In this document: piece by piece, positions 15,655-24,770 of the stretch | Numbering within the stretch: the stretch's first letter is position 1 | How the letters are laid out: each line of letters begins with the position of its first letter | Assembly (NCBI GenBank): GCA_023129415.1 | Contig: JAGMCF010000146.1 | Coordinates: 1 to 32,174, forward strand | Length of the DNA stretch: 32,174 nucleotides | Origin: Candidatus Cloacimonadota bacterium | GTDB taxonomy: Bacteria; Cloacimonadota; Cloacimonadia; JGIOTU-2 | Direction: 5' to 3' | Translations under genes and position numbers: made by a program | The notes under the pieces: generated by a model | What the model was told of the DNA's origin: nothing | What the model saw: only the letters and a program-made list of their open reading frames with translations | The model's database searches: none

Positions 15655-16623
15655 TTACTTTCTTTCTATATCTCCATTTCTATTAATATTGAATGTCTCC
15701 AGATCCTTTGCCAAAAAGCAATTTCCTGAATATTCTGCTAAAGCTTCTTGCAAAACATCGTCAATGGAAAACTTTCTTGCTCTTGAGTATTCCAGAGAAA
15801 ATCTTGCACTGAAATGAGTTAGGATTAAGTTTGGAATTCTTGATTTTTGTGCAACTATTGCAACATCACGAGCAGTTGAATGAAAGAAATCGTCTTTTAC
15901 TAATGCCTTCACTTTTTCAGTATAGTTTGCTTCATGAATAAGCAAATTGCAATTTTTCAAATAAGGTAAGAGCAAGTCAGGGGTTTTGTTATCACCAGCA
16001 ATAATTATTTTTCTTCCAGTAATCGGTTCTCCAATGAAGTCATTTCCATTTAATATTTCACCATTTGGTAGCATGACTTTCTCTCCTCGTTTCAATTTTC
16101 CATAGATAGGTCCAGAAGGAATTCCCTTTTCCTTTGCAAGTTCTACCTTGAATTTTCCCGGTTTTTCATTTTCCTGAATTACAAAAGCATAAGAAGGAAT
16201 TGAATGTTCCAGAGGGATAGCTTCAATATGTGCTTGTGGAATTTCAAATTTTGTATTTTGGAAATCTATTTCATTTATGTCTATTTCAAACCTTAAATGG
16301 GTTTGGGTAATTTTGAAAACAGATTCTAAAAGTTTTTTTATCCCAACAGGTCCAATTATTGAAATAGGTTCTTGTGCATTATTCAAACTTCGTGTTGCAA
16401 GGAGTCCAAAAAGTCCAAAACAGTGGTCACCATGAAGATGTGTAATAAAAATATGGCTTAATTTCGGGAGTGAATATGGTGTCTTAAGTAATTGATGCTG
16501 TGTCGCTTCTCCGCAGTCAAAAAGCATCCAATCTGACGACTGGTCAAACCTGAGAGCTATACCCGATACATTCCGTTCTTTTGTCGGAAGCCCTGATGAT
16601 GTGCCAAGAAATGTGATTTTCAT
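15655..16623 (-). CDS. rnz: Ribonuclease Z
   Basis: A 322-residue metallo-beta-lactamase-fold nuclease that trims tRNA 3' trailers in the cytoplasm. The zinc motif THLHGDH is at residues 61-67. Others are the typical N-terminus MKITFLGTSSGLPTKERNVSGIAL, the GRKIIIAGDNKTPDLL block with its metal Asp, LIHEANY with the conserved HEA, and LTHFSARF with the last zinc His. The length is in the normal 300-330 range and no key residue is missing. The ATG has GGAAAGG upstream. It is monocistronic here, with decayed sequence right behind its stop and palindromic DNA upstream. Confidence 0.95.
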   Translation of the reverse strand: MKITFLGTSSGLPTKERNVSGIALRFDQSSDWMLFDCGEATQHQLLKTPYSLPKLSHIFITHLHGDHCFGLFGLLATRSLNNAQEPISIIGPVGIKKLLESVFKITQTHLRFEIDINEIDFQNTKFEIPQAHIEAIPLEHSIPSYAFVIQENEKPGKFKVELAKEKGIPSGPIYGKLKRGEKVMLPNGEILNGNDFIGEPITGRKIIIAGDNKTPDLLLPYLKNCNLLIHEANYTEKVKALVKDDFFHSTARDVAIVAQKSRIPNLILTHFSARFSLEYSRARKFSIDDVLQEALAEYSGNCFLAKDLETFNINRNGDIERK

Positions 16624-17146
16624 TTTAGAAAAACCTTTCCACAGACCTGCCCGCGCTCAGTCGCTGAAGCTATGGAGCGTAAGCGACCGCTTTGCCTGTC
16701 CGCCGTCCCGATGAAATCGGGATGGAAGGCGGGCTTTGGCAGGCGGGGACACAAAGACACAGACCTGCCCGCCGCACCCCGATGAAATCGGGGGCAGGCG
16801 GGGATAATTTTTACCTCTTTTTTGATGATCTATTGCCTTTGATGTGAATTATAATACATTATTAATTACTTTTATTTATAAATACCAAATTTGATTTTAC
16901 TAAAAGATAGGACTATAAAACCGATTACACACTTTATGAAAAGGTGAACTTCTGTCAAATAATTTATTGCCATTTCATTGAGTAATGTTGAATTGATTTA
17001 TCTACTTTGATTTGCTTTAACTTTTTGGTAAAAATTGACTAATGATTTTAATTATTAAAATTATGGACAAGCCAATAAAGAATATTGTTGATAAGTTGTA
17101 TCTGGCTAATGTTACAAATTTTATGATAATTACGAGAAAAAGATAT
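16624..17146. repeat. Gene-free interval with GC-rich nested palindromes
   Basis: Bases about 16643-16805 are GC-rich, in sharp contrast with surroundings. Two CCTGCCCGCC..GGCAGGCGGG units each carry an inner hairpin (TCCCGATGAAATCGGGA at 16706-16722 and CCCCGATGAAATCGGGG at 16777-16793). They are separated by ACACAAAGACACAG (16749-16762), the same short repeat as in the 571-740 element. From about 16805 to 17146 the DNA is AT-rich and I see no gene. The 76-aa ORF at 17042 reads into the next repeat and is not accepted. Confidence 0.6.
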
Positions 17147-17350
17147 GAGTTCTGCAAAATATGGAAAATTCACCCAACTTGTCATTCCCACGAAAGTGGG
17201 AATCCATTCCTTACAACCTGTCTTTTACTGCGTCTTCCATCAATATGGATTCCCGATCGGGGTCGGGAATGACATCTGTGACCGTCTCGTCTTGGCGAAG
17301 CAAGCCGTAGCCAGGTTGGAATGACATAAGAATGCAATTTTGCAGATCTC
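17147..17350. repeat. MITE-like repeat with terminal inverted repeats (dRS3-like inner motif)
   Basis: GAGTTCTGCAAAAT (17147-17160) and ATTTTGCAGATCTC (17337-17350) are inverted copies with one mismatch. Inside, TGTCATTCCC near 17180 faces GGGAATGACA near 17264. Each carries a hairpin: ATTCCCACGAAAGTGGGAAT on the left and TCCCGATCGGGGTCGGGA (17251-17268) on the right. The left one fits the dRS3 form ATTCCC(N8)GGGAAT known from Neisseria and seen in many genomes. The element is non-coding and ends 30 bases before the tolC start, so it may influence that promoter. Confidence 0.6.
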
Positions 17351-17379
17351 ATAGAAAAAGACAAGAAAGGATCAAAAAA

Positions 17380-18795
17380 ATGAAAAAATTAAAAACAACC
17401 TTACTATTTATATTTGGATTGATTAGTCTGCCATCTTTATTATTTTCCCAGACAATCAATCTAAATGAATTCCTCAATCAATTGCAACAGACACATCCGT
17501 TTTTCGAAAAAGAGAAGCTAACTGCTCAAATCGAAAAAGAAGAACAGGATAGTTATTTGGGAGCACAGGATTGGAACATTATCTCGTCAACAAATTTTGC
17601 ACATGAAGAACCAGCATTTGCTTTTATGGAACCAGAGAGAACAAACTCCTTTTCTTTAACTTGTGGTATTGAAAGATTATTCTGGCGGACAGGCGGTCGT
17701 CTTTCTTCATCATTTTCAACAAACTATGCAAATATAAATCCAAATTATGGATATCCCGATCCTTTCTACCAGAATCAAATTTCAATAACCTATATTCATC
17801 CATTATTGAAGAATAGGAATGGATTCTTAGATCGTCTTCAATATGATTTAAAACAGTATGATATTGATTTTTCCAGGGTTCAGGCTCTTGAAAATCTGGA
17901 AAATTTTCTAACACAATCTTCTGAAAAATTTTTGGGTTGGGTTCTTCAAACCGAACTAAAGAAAATTGTCTCAGATCGATTAGAATTGAGTGAAGAAGAA
18001 TTAGCTAGAACCAGAAAAAAAAGGGAAGCAAATCTTGTGGACCAGGTGGATGTTATTCGTGCAGAAGATGCTGTTCTTATTTCCAAACAAAATCTTATGT
18101 TAATAACATCCCAATGGGAAGCTGTGCAGGCTGAACTGGCTGTAATTTCTCAAAACAATGAGCTATATAATTTAAGTCCGGAGTACAATCTCTATGAATT
18201 AAAAGAAATTATCCCTCTTGATAAGGCAATTTCACACTTAAAAGAAAATTCCCGATTAATTAGAATTATTGATATTCGTTTGAAACAACTTGAATTTTCT
18301 AGAAAAGGATATGCGGAAGATATAAAACCTGATTTGTCTCTTGTAACAGCGATAAATATCAAAAATCTCAATGAAAAGTTTGGAAGTTCATTAATAATGG
18401 ATAAACCGGATGCAATGGTTGGATTACAATATAGTTTCCCTTTAGAAAAACGGACAGCAAGGTCAAAAATTATTAAGACCAATTTAAAAATTAGACAACT
18501 CAAAGAACAACTGGATGACTTAACCTTGAATTTAGTATCAGCATTAACGAACTTACATATCCAGATCAAGAATCTTGATAAGGTATTAAAACTCAATCAA
18601 GAACAGATTGAATCTGCAAAAGAAAGAACTGAAGAAGAACTGAAACTGTATAACCAGGGACGCGGAGATTTAACTTTCGTGATTATGAGCAGAGATAATG
18701 AACAAAATGCAAAACTAACTTATGCTCAAAATTCCTTAATGTATCATAAATTGATGCTGCAATACAAAGCATTGATGGATCAAATTTACGAATAG
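17380..18795 (+). CDS. TolC-family outer-membrane efflux channel
   Basis: 471 residues from the ATG at 17380, chosen because AAGAAAGG lies about 10 bases upstream and the protein then opens with a signal peptide (MKKLKTTLLFIFGLISLPSLLFSQ). The track's start at 17332 lies in the preceding repeat. The mature part shows the two-fold OEP layout: beta-prone segments with FSLTCGIERLFWRTGG and YANINPNYG, and long coiled coils such as EELARTRKKREANLVDQVDVIRAEDAV in the first half. In the second half these are matched by QIESAKERTEEELKLYNQGRGDLTFVI. This trimeric channel would form the outer-membrane exit for the RND pump encoded 12 bases downstream, so the two are one operon. No membrane-fusion protein gene is present. 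Confidence 0.9.
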   Translation: MKKLKTTLLFIFGLISLPSLLFSQTINLNEFLNQLQQTHPFFEKEKLTAQIEKEEQDSYLGAQDWNIISSTNFAHEEPAFAFMEPERTNSFSLTCGIERLFWRTGGRLSSSFSTNYANINPNYGYPDPFYQNQISITYIHPLLKNRNGFLDRLQYDLKQYDIDFSRVQALENLENFLTQSSEKFLGWVLQTELKKIVSDRLELSEEELARTRKKREANLVDQVDVIRAEDAVLISKQNLMLITSQWEAVQAELAVISQNNELYNLSPEYNLYELKEIIPLDKAISHLKENSRLIRIIDIRLKQLEFSRKGYAEDIKPDLSLVTAINIKNLNEKFGSSLIMDKPDAMVGLQYSFPLEKRTARSKIIKTNLKIRQLKEQLDDLTLNLVSALTNLHIQIKNLDKVLKLNQEQIESAKERTEEELKLYNQGRGDLTFVIMSRDNEQNAKLTYAQNSLMYHKLMLQYKALMDQIYE

Positions 18796-18807
18796 GAGGA
18801 AATAAAG

Positions 18808-21800
18808 ATGGGATTTTTTAGATTTTTCGCTGAAAGACATATATTGGCAACTCTTATCACTATTATGATAATTCTATTGGGATTGACTACTTTAGTTCAG
18901 ATAAAACGGGGTATTTTTCCGGTTGTCGATTTCGGTATGATGAACATTGTTACCCGTTATCCCGGAGCTTCCCCGGAAGATGTTGAACTTAATGTTACAA
19001 ATAAAATTGAAGAAGAATTGAAGAGCGTTGTTGGTATCGATTATTTTACATCTTATTCAATGGAAAATGTTTCTGCCATTTTTGTGGTAATCGATATCAA
19101 TGAAAAAGATCAGGATAAGATAAAAACTGAAATTCGCGATGCTGTGAATAGAGTTACGGATTTCCCTGAAGAGGTTACGGAATCACCATCAATAACAGAA
19201 TTTAATACTTCAACAGCAATGGAAGTGATCGAAGTAGGACTTTCGGGAGATTTACCTTATGGAGAAATTCGAGAATTAGCAAAATTATTTGAGAAGAAAC
19301 TTAAAGCAATTCCCGGAGTTTCCCGTTTGGACAGATTTGGTATTCGCGCCCGGGAGATCCAGATAGAAGTTTCTCCTGAAGGGATAAAAAAATATCAGAT
19401 TCCAATGAGAGAGATCATAGCTGCAATTCAAGCAAGAAATATTCGAGGAACAACAGGTTCATTTGAATCTTATACAAGTGAGAAAAACCTGGTTACATTG
19501 GCACAATTCCGTGATCCAATTGAAGTTGGCGATGTGGTAGTTCGTTCTTCTTTTGATGGACCATTGGTAAGAGTAAAAGACCTGGCAATTGTCAAAGATG
19601 ATTTTGAAGATGAAAGACTTCTTTCCCGGGTAAATGGAAAATCAGCAATATCTTTTGTTGTTTATCTAAATGAAACCGCAGATGCGATTCGGACCTGTGA
19701 TGCTATCAAAGAACTGGTTGAAAAAGAACGTAAGAACCTTCCTGAAGGGGTTGAATTGCTTCATTCCAATGATACTTCCCGTATTGTTAAAAACAGTTTT
19801 GAAGTAGTTTTAAATAATGGTTGGATAGGTCTTCTTCTGGTGATAATCCTGCTTCCAATCTTTCTTAATTTCAGAACTGCTTTCTGGGTTGCAATGGGAA
19901 TCCCGGTAGCTTTTTTAGGAACAATTTTCCTGCTGCCATTATTTGGTGGTTTCCTGGATACGATAACTTTAAGTGGGATGATCCTTGTTATCGGAATAAT
20001 TGTTGATGATTCAATAATAATTGCGGAAAATGTTATGAGACGACGGGAAATGGGTGATGAACCGTTAGATGCAGCTGTAAACGGAATCAGAGAAGTTTAT
20101 AAACCGGTAGTAACTACTGTTTTAACTACATTTCTGGTTTTTGCTCCAATGTTTTTTATGCCGGGAGTTTTTGGAAAATTTATAGTTCCAATTCCACTTG
20201 CAATAAGTTTAGCTTTATTTCTTTCATTAATTGAAGCGACTGTGGCATTACCTGCACATTTAATTCCCGGTTTGCGAACAAAGAAAAAAAAGAAAATCAA
20301 ACAAAATTGGTTTTATGCTGTGAGAAATCGATATCAAAAGATATTATTCCGACTTCTGAAATTAAGATATCTTTTCGTTCTATTGTTCATAATTGTTTTA
20401 GTGGGTTCTATCTGGTATGCAGGAAATTATATGAAACTCATTATGTTCCCTTCAGCCACTGCATCAGAATTCTATATATTGGTAGAATTACCGACTGGAA
20501 CTCCTTTAAGAACTACATCTGAGAAACTAAAAGAAATTGAACATTTTATTGCTGAATTACCTAAAGAAGAATTAGCTTCTTATGTTACCAGGATTGGAAC
20601 CAATGTAATGATCAATGCGGAAAGTGAAAATTACGCAGCGCTGATAATAAACCTGACTCCCTATACGGAAAGAGAAAGGAATGCAGATCAAATTGTAGAT
20701 GATCTGCGCGCAAAAACTGATCAACTGGAAGGTTTTTATGAGATAAATTACTCTATAGAATCCGGAGGACCACCTGTTGGTAAACCTATAAACCTTCGAA
20801 TATCCGGCAATAATGATGAAATGAGAACAGCTCTTACTTATTCAGTTGTAGCTTTTCTGAAGACTATTGAGGGTGTTAAAGACATAATGAGAGATGATAA
20901 AAGTGGAAAAGATCAGGTTGAAATTATCATAAATTATGATAAACTTTCAAGATTGGGATTAACAGTCGCAGATGTTGCACAGAATGTTCGAATTGCTTAT
21001 GATGGACAGATAATAACCAGTGTTCGTTATGGTGACGAAGATGTTGATTTCCGTGTAATTGTTTCAGAAAAAGCTCGGAAACAACTTGATTATCTGACGG
21101 AAATTCTTATTCCCAATCGACAAGGAAGACTTATCCCATTAAAACAGGTTGCGAAATTGAAAACTGGTCCCGGTCCATCAGATTTTCGGCATTATGATGG
21201 AGAAAGAACGATTACTATAGAAGCAGATATCGAGCAGGATGCAATTACTCCTCTTGAAGTTACACAGCTTGTTCAAGCACAATTTGATCTGGATAGAGAC
21301 TGGCCCGGAATGCAGATAAACCTTGGTGGTGAACTTGTGGAAACTGAAGAGTCTATGGCAGGATTATTCAGAACTTTAATAATAGCAATAATAGCTATTT
21401 ATTTTTTATTAGTTCTGTTATTTAACTCAGTTACTCAGCCATTTCTTGTTATGTTTGCAATTCCTTTTGGGATAGCAGGTGTAATAATAGCTTTTGCTTT
21501 ACATCAAGAACCTTTCAGTTTTTTGGGAATTATGGGAATTATTGGACTTTCAGGAGTTGTTGTAAATGATTCGCTGGTTTTAGTAAATCATATAAATGAG
21601 CAGCGAAAACTAAGACCTGGCGAGAATGTAAAAAAACTTGTTTCCGAAAGCACAGCAGACCGTTTGAGAGCTATAGTAATGACTACCTTAACCACTGTTG
21701 CCGCACTTTTACCTTTGGCATACGGACTCGGTGGGTCTGCGCTTTTTATGGCTCCGATGGCACTGGCAATGGGTTGGGGCTTGGTTTTTGCGACTCCCCT

Positions 21801-21876
21801 AACACTCCTTTTAATTCCCTGTTTGTTTATGATCGGGCAGGATATAAATAAAATTTTCAGGAAGAAAAACATTTGA
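18808..21876 (+). CDS. RND efflux permease (AcrB/HAE-type)
   Basis: 1022 residues, the usual length of an AcrB-type permease. TM1 (ILATLITIMIILLGLTTL, about 12-29) is followed by the porter motif RYPGASPEDVELNVT. The proton relay in TM4 is intact: GMILVIGIIVDDSIIIAENV with the paired Asp. The second half repeats the fold, with its own first TM near residue 520 (YLFVLLFIIVLVGSIWYAG) and TM10-11 containing GLSGVVVNDSLVLVNHINEQR. It is driven by the proton gradient and exports small hydrophobic or metal-like substrates across the envelope. AGGAGG sits 7 bases before the ATG. It is co-transcribed with tolC, but the periplasmic adaptor that RND pumps normally need is missing from this operon and must come from elsewhere. 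Confidence 0.93.
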   Translation: MGFFRFFAERHILATLITIMIILLGLTTLVQIKRGIFPVVDFGMMNIVTRYPGASPEDVELNVTNKIEEELKSVVGIDYFTSYSMENVSAIFVVIDINEKDQDKIKTEIRDAVNRVTDFPEEVTESPSITEFNTSTAMEVIEVGLSGDLPYGEIRELAKLFEKKLKAIPGVSRLDRFGIRAREIQIEVSPEGIKKYQIPMREIIAAIQARNIRGTTGSFESYTSEKNLVTLAQFRDPIEVGDVVVRSSFDGPLVRVKDLAIVKDDFEDERLLSRVNGKSAISFVVYLNETADAIRTCDAIKELVEKERKNLPEGVELLHSNDTSRIVKNSFEVVLNNGWIGLLLVIILLPIFLNFRTAFWVAMGIPVAFLGTIFLLPLFGGFLDTITLSGMILVIGIIVDDSIIIAENVMRRREMGDEPLDAAVNGIREVYKPVVTTVLTTFLVFAPMFFMPGVFGKFIVPIPLAISLALFLSLIEATVALPAHLIPGLRTKKKKKIKQNWFYAVRNRYQKILFRLLKLRYLFVLLFIIVLVGSIWYAGNYMKLIMFPSATASEFYILVELPTGTPLRTTSEKLKEIEHFIAELPKEELASYVTRIGTNVMINAESENYAALIINLTPYTERERNADQIVDDLRAKTDQLEGFYEINYSIESGGPPVGKPINLRISGNNDEMRTALTYSVVAFLKTIEGVKDIMRDDKSGKDQVEIIINYDKLSRLGLTVADVAQNVRIAYDGQIITSVRYGDEDVDFRVIVSEKARKQLDYLTEILIPNRQGRLIPLKQVAKLKTGPGPSDFRHYDGERTITIEADIEQDAITPLEVTQLVQAQFDLDRDWPGMQINLGGELVETEESMAGLFRTLIIAIIAIYFLLVLLFNSVTQPFLVMFAIPFGIAGVIIAFALHQEPFSFLGIMGIIGLSGVVVNDSLVLVNHINEQRKLRPGENVKKLVSESTADRLRAIVMTTLTTVAALLPLAYGLGGSALFMAPMALAMGWGLVFATPLTLLLIPCLFMIGQDINKIFRKKNI

Positions 21877-22483
21877 TTTAATTAGATATTGAAACTATTA
21901 AAGGGTCGATATGGTTGAAAAAATAGATGAATCAATAACTCCAAAAAAAAGTCAAACTACTTTACCTAACCTGGACAAGCCCCCAGTTAAATAGAAAAGA
22001 AAATTTAACAGGGCAGGCAGAACCAAAAAAGAAAAATATTAATTTGTGATAAACCCAAAAATTTCTTCCCGACAAGTCGGGACTAATGTCAAATAAAATT
22101 TCAAAGCCCAAATTTCCAATCATGCCACCCCCGCGTCCGTGGAGTCAGATTCTTCAGCAATAAATCTTTTTATATTTGTCATTTGATCATTTGATATTAA
22201 GAATTTTATTAGACCCGTTCTCCGTAGCAGTAGTACTGCTACTGCGAAGGGTGAAAATTAGTCCCGATAGATCGGGAGTAATTAGTCATTTAATTAGTCT
22301 TAATAAAAGGGATTACAGAAAGAATAATAATTTTCTGCCCAAAATTACACGAATATTATTGATTAGATACTAACACTTTCAATGTTTCTAATGTTGCTTC
22401 TCAAGTAACCTTTTCATTTTTTCTTGACACCTTTCTCTAATTTATCGTTTTTTTTATAGTTTTGGAATTACATCAAAAAGTTC
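21877..22483. repeat. Gene-free interval of dispersed repeats, including left boundary repeat of the cassette array
   Basis: No credible gene. It holds the TCCCGACAAGTCGGGA hairpin (22067-22082) and low-complexity TTTGTCATTTGATCATTTG-type sequence. Then comes a repeat at 22214-22373 whose parts recur inverted at the window's end: CCCGTTCTCCGTAG at 22214-22227, CGAAGGGTGAA at 22245-22255, and TACACGAATATTATTGAT-AGATACTAA at 22346-22373. Between the last two parts an extra segment includes TCCCGATAGATCGGGA (22262-22277). A TTGACA at 22424 lacks a convincing -10. Confidence 0.6.
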
Positions 22484-22548
22484 GTATACACTCCCAAGTT
22501 CGGGAATATCCCCGAACTTGAGTTCGGGGATACATACATTATATGAAA
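22484..22548 (+). other. attC-like site Y (first of the array, incomplete)
   Basis: GTATACACTCCC (22484-22495) faces GGGGATACATAC (22526-22537) with transition-type mismatches that still pair as G-T. The loop is filled by a CCAAGTTCGGG..CCCGAACTTG hairpin. The right core A^TTATATGAA (cut before 22539) is complemented at 23014-23022 by TTCAGATAA (one mismatch). No clear R'' side is visible. Confidence 0.4.
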
Positions 22549-22592
22549 TCGCCTAAAATCTATTTAAATTATAATACGTTGAGGTGTCGAAC

Positions 22593-22976
22593 ATGAAAAC
22601 AAAAGAAAAAATTGTTGAACAATATTGGAAAGCATTTGATGAATATAATTTTGATTTAGCTGGAACTTTTATGGATACAAATGCGAAAGTGATTTGGCCA
22701 AATACTCAAGAAATTTTTAAAGGACGTGATAACTTTATTTTGACTCAAAAGAATTACCCTGGAACTTGGAAGATAATATTAGAAAAACTGATTTCTATCA
22801 ATGAGATTGTGATATCCGTAGTGAAAGTAACCTCGGTAGAGAATTCGCAAAGTCTTTATGCAACTTCATTCTTTGAATTTAAAGGGAATTATATAATTAA
22901 AATTACTGAGTATTGGGGTGAAATTTCAGAACCTCCAGAATGGCGCATAAATGGTGGTTGGTCAGATAGATATTGA
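22593..22976 (+). CDS. NTF2-like / SnoaL-type protein (cassette 1)
   Basis: 127 residues from the ATG at 22593, preferred over GTG 22584 because GAGGTG at 22581-22586 is a well-spaced ribosome site for it. The fold is read from an opening helix IVEQYWKAFDEYNFDLAGTFM, a strand DTNAKVIWPNTQEIFKGRDNF typical of NTF2/SnoaL cone proteins, and a terminal YIIKITEYWGEISEPPEWR. Such proteins are small soluble enzymes or ligand-binding proteins; no catalytic residues can be named. It is the only gene of its cassette. NTF2-like proteins are frequent among integron cassette products, consistent with the context. Confidence 0.75.
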   Translation: MKTKEKIVEQYWKAFDEYNFDLAGTFMDTNAKVIWPNTQEIFKGRDNFILTQKNYPGTWKIILEKLISINEIVISVVKVTSVENSQSLYATSFFEFKGNYIIKITEYWGEISEPPEWRINGGWSDRY

Positions 22977-23013
22977 TATGGTATATTTGATTTGAAGAAT
23001 ATTTTACGGCGAC

Positions 23014-23100
23014 TTCAGATAACAGCGGATAAAAGTGAAATCCTATATTTTCCCAAATTGCCTTTAGCAACTTCTTTTATCCGCCAACCATTAGGCACAT
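23014..23100 (+). other. attC-like site Z
   Basis: R'' TTCAGATAAC (23014-23023), then a perfect 11-bp stem GCGGATAAAAG (23025-23035) / CTTTTATCCGC (23074-23084), a 38-base loop, and the right core CCA^TTAGGCAC with the cut before 23091. It closes cassette 1 and opens cassette 2. A further R'-like string CATTACGTGAAATC at about 23195 may mark a decayed extra boundary. The interval 23101-23329 otherwise holds only leader DNA of the RhuM gene. Confidence 0.7.
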
Positions 23101-23329
23101 AGAAAAATATTACGAAGACTGAAGTAATTTTAATGAAGTAATCCAAATTTAAACAATGTGGTGAATATCTTATTTGACAGATTATGGGTAAAACCATTAC
23201 GTGAAATCATAACTTGTTGAATTATAAAGAATTCTATATTTGATGGTTATTTGATAGGAGAAGGAATTAAAGATTTGGATTAAGTACATTTCGGAAGATG
23301 TAAATTATTAAGCAAAGAGGAACAAAACA

Positions 23330-24385
23330 ATGAGTAAGAAAAAGAAAGCAAATATAAGTTCTGAGTTACAATTATTCTCAAACTTTGTAATTTTCCAAAC
23401 CCAAAACGGCAAAGTAAATATTGATGTATTTTTTAAGGATGAAACGCTTTGGCTTACTCAAAAATTAATTGCCGAACTGTTTGAAAAAGGCAGAACTACA
23501 ATTACAGAGCATCTTAAGAACATATTTTCAGAAGGTGAACTTGATGAATATTCAGTATGTCGGTATTTCCGACATACCACAAAGCACGGTGCTATTAAAG
23601 GTAAAACACAAGAAAAAGAAGTTAAATATTACAATCTAAAAACTATTACTGCTGTAGGATATCGTGTAAATTCGCACAGAGCAACAGAGTTCAGAAAATG
23701 GGCAACAGAAATTCTGCACGAATATATCATCAAAGGTTTTGCATTGGATGATGAAAGGCTCAAACAGATAAAACACTTTGGTATAGATTACTTTGAAGAA
23801 ATGCTTGAACGAGTTAGAGAAATCCGTTTAAGTGAGAGAAGATTGTATCAGAAAATAACAGATATTTATGCACTTTCTGCCGACTACGATACCAAAGCCG
23901 AAATAACAAAACATTTCTTTGCAACTGTTCAAAACAAACTGCATTGGGCAATAATAGGCAAAACTGCTTCCGAAATTATCTACACAGAAGCTGATGCTAA
24001 AAAAGTATTTATGGGACTCAAAACTTGGAAACAAACTCCCGAAGGGAAAATATTAAAAAGCTATGTAAGTATTGCCAAAAACTATTTAAACGAAGAACAT
24101 ATTAAAAACTTAGAACGTATTGTAACTGCTTATCTTGATTTGGCAGAAAGCAGAGCAATGAATAGAAAAGTAATGAATATGAAAGACTGGCAAGAGTTTC
24201 TTATAAAATTTTTAGAACTTTCCGACTCTCCAATACTTACAAACCTTGGTAAAATTTCGATGTTAGAAGCAAGACTTAAAGCTGAGAGCGAATATGAAAA
24301 ATATAGAGTTACTCAAGATAAGAATTATATTTCTGATTTTGATAGAGAAATTAAGAAGCTATTATCAAAAGAGAATAATGAATGA
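23330..24385 (+). CDS. RhuM family protein (cassette 2)
   Basis: 351 residues. It matches the 'virulence RhuM' family named after a Salmonella pathogenicity-island gene: VNIDVFFKDETLWLTQKLIAELF near residue 29, TTITEHLKNIFSEGEL, YNLKTITAVGYRVNSHRATEFRKWATEIL, and the C-terminal DKNYISDFDREIKKL. The N-terminal half resembles phage anti-repressor/KilA-like DNA-binding domains; the biochemical role is unknown. It has no signal peptide or membrane span. An AGAGGA ribosome site lies 8 bases before the ATG. RhuM genes are spread by mobile elements, and here it is the single gene of a cassette whose two ends are exact complements over 10 bases. Confidence 0.88.
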   Translation: MSKKKKANISSELQLFSNFVIFQTQNGKVNIDVFFKDETLWLTQKLIAELFEKGRTTITEHLKNIFSEGELDEYSVCRYFRHTTKHGAIKGKTQEKEVKYYNLKTITAVGYRVNSHRATEFRKWATEILHEYIIKGFALDDERLKQIKHFGIDYFEEMLERVREIRLSERRLYQKITDIYALSADYDTKAEITKHFFATVQNKLHWAIIGKTASEIIYTEADAKKVFMGLKTWKQTPEGKILKSYVSIAKNYLNEEHIKNLERIVTAYLDLAESRAMNRKVMNMKDWQEFLIKFLELSDSPILTNLGKISMLEARLKAESEYEKYRVTQDKNYISDFDREIKKLLSKENNE

Positions 24386-24770
24386 TTATTGCCAAAAATC
24401 CAACCAGCGGTTAGAGAAATAATAAAAATATGAGAACGGAATTTACTTATCACGGAAATAAAAAATATTTAAGCAATCATAAAGTTGCATAGTATGGTGA
24501 AACAAAGGAAATGTGCCTAACAAACGTACCCACAATCAGCAAGAAGAATAGCAGGATGAATCGTGGTGCACGCAAATCATTATAGGCAATTTGCCCGGTT
24601 CTGAAAGACAAAGATATGCGCGAGTAAAGGGAGGAAATTCTACAAAACTGGAATTTGGTACTTACCTTTCAAAGGAAAGAAATGTTTCTGCTTCTTCACA
24701 GAAACAAGTTTTGTGTACAATAGTAGTTTTTAAAAGATATATTTAGAAAAGATTTATAGGAGAACCGATC
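24386..24770. other. Intercassette region with attC-like site A
   Basis: The site spans 24511-24589. R'' ATGTGCCTAAC (24511-24521) is the exact complement of the start of its cassette at 23091. An imperfect stem ACGTACCCAC / GTGGTGCACG follows, then the right core CA^TTATAGGCA with the cut before 24580. The remaining DNA up to the CPBP gene has no gene; AGGAG at 24760 is that gene's ribosome site. The DNA becomes visibly richer in G+C from about 24770. Confidence 0.65.

Noticed and set aside
17042-17272. 76-aa + strand ORF before tolC
   Set aside because: It reads through the dRS3-like repeat (the CHSHESGNP type of translation is a known artefact of this repeat).
22424-22460. TTGACA ahead of the cassette array as an integron Pc promoter
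   Set aside because: No -10 hexamer at 16-18 bases; the nearest TATA-like box is about 25 bases away.
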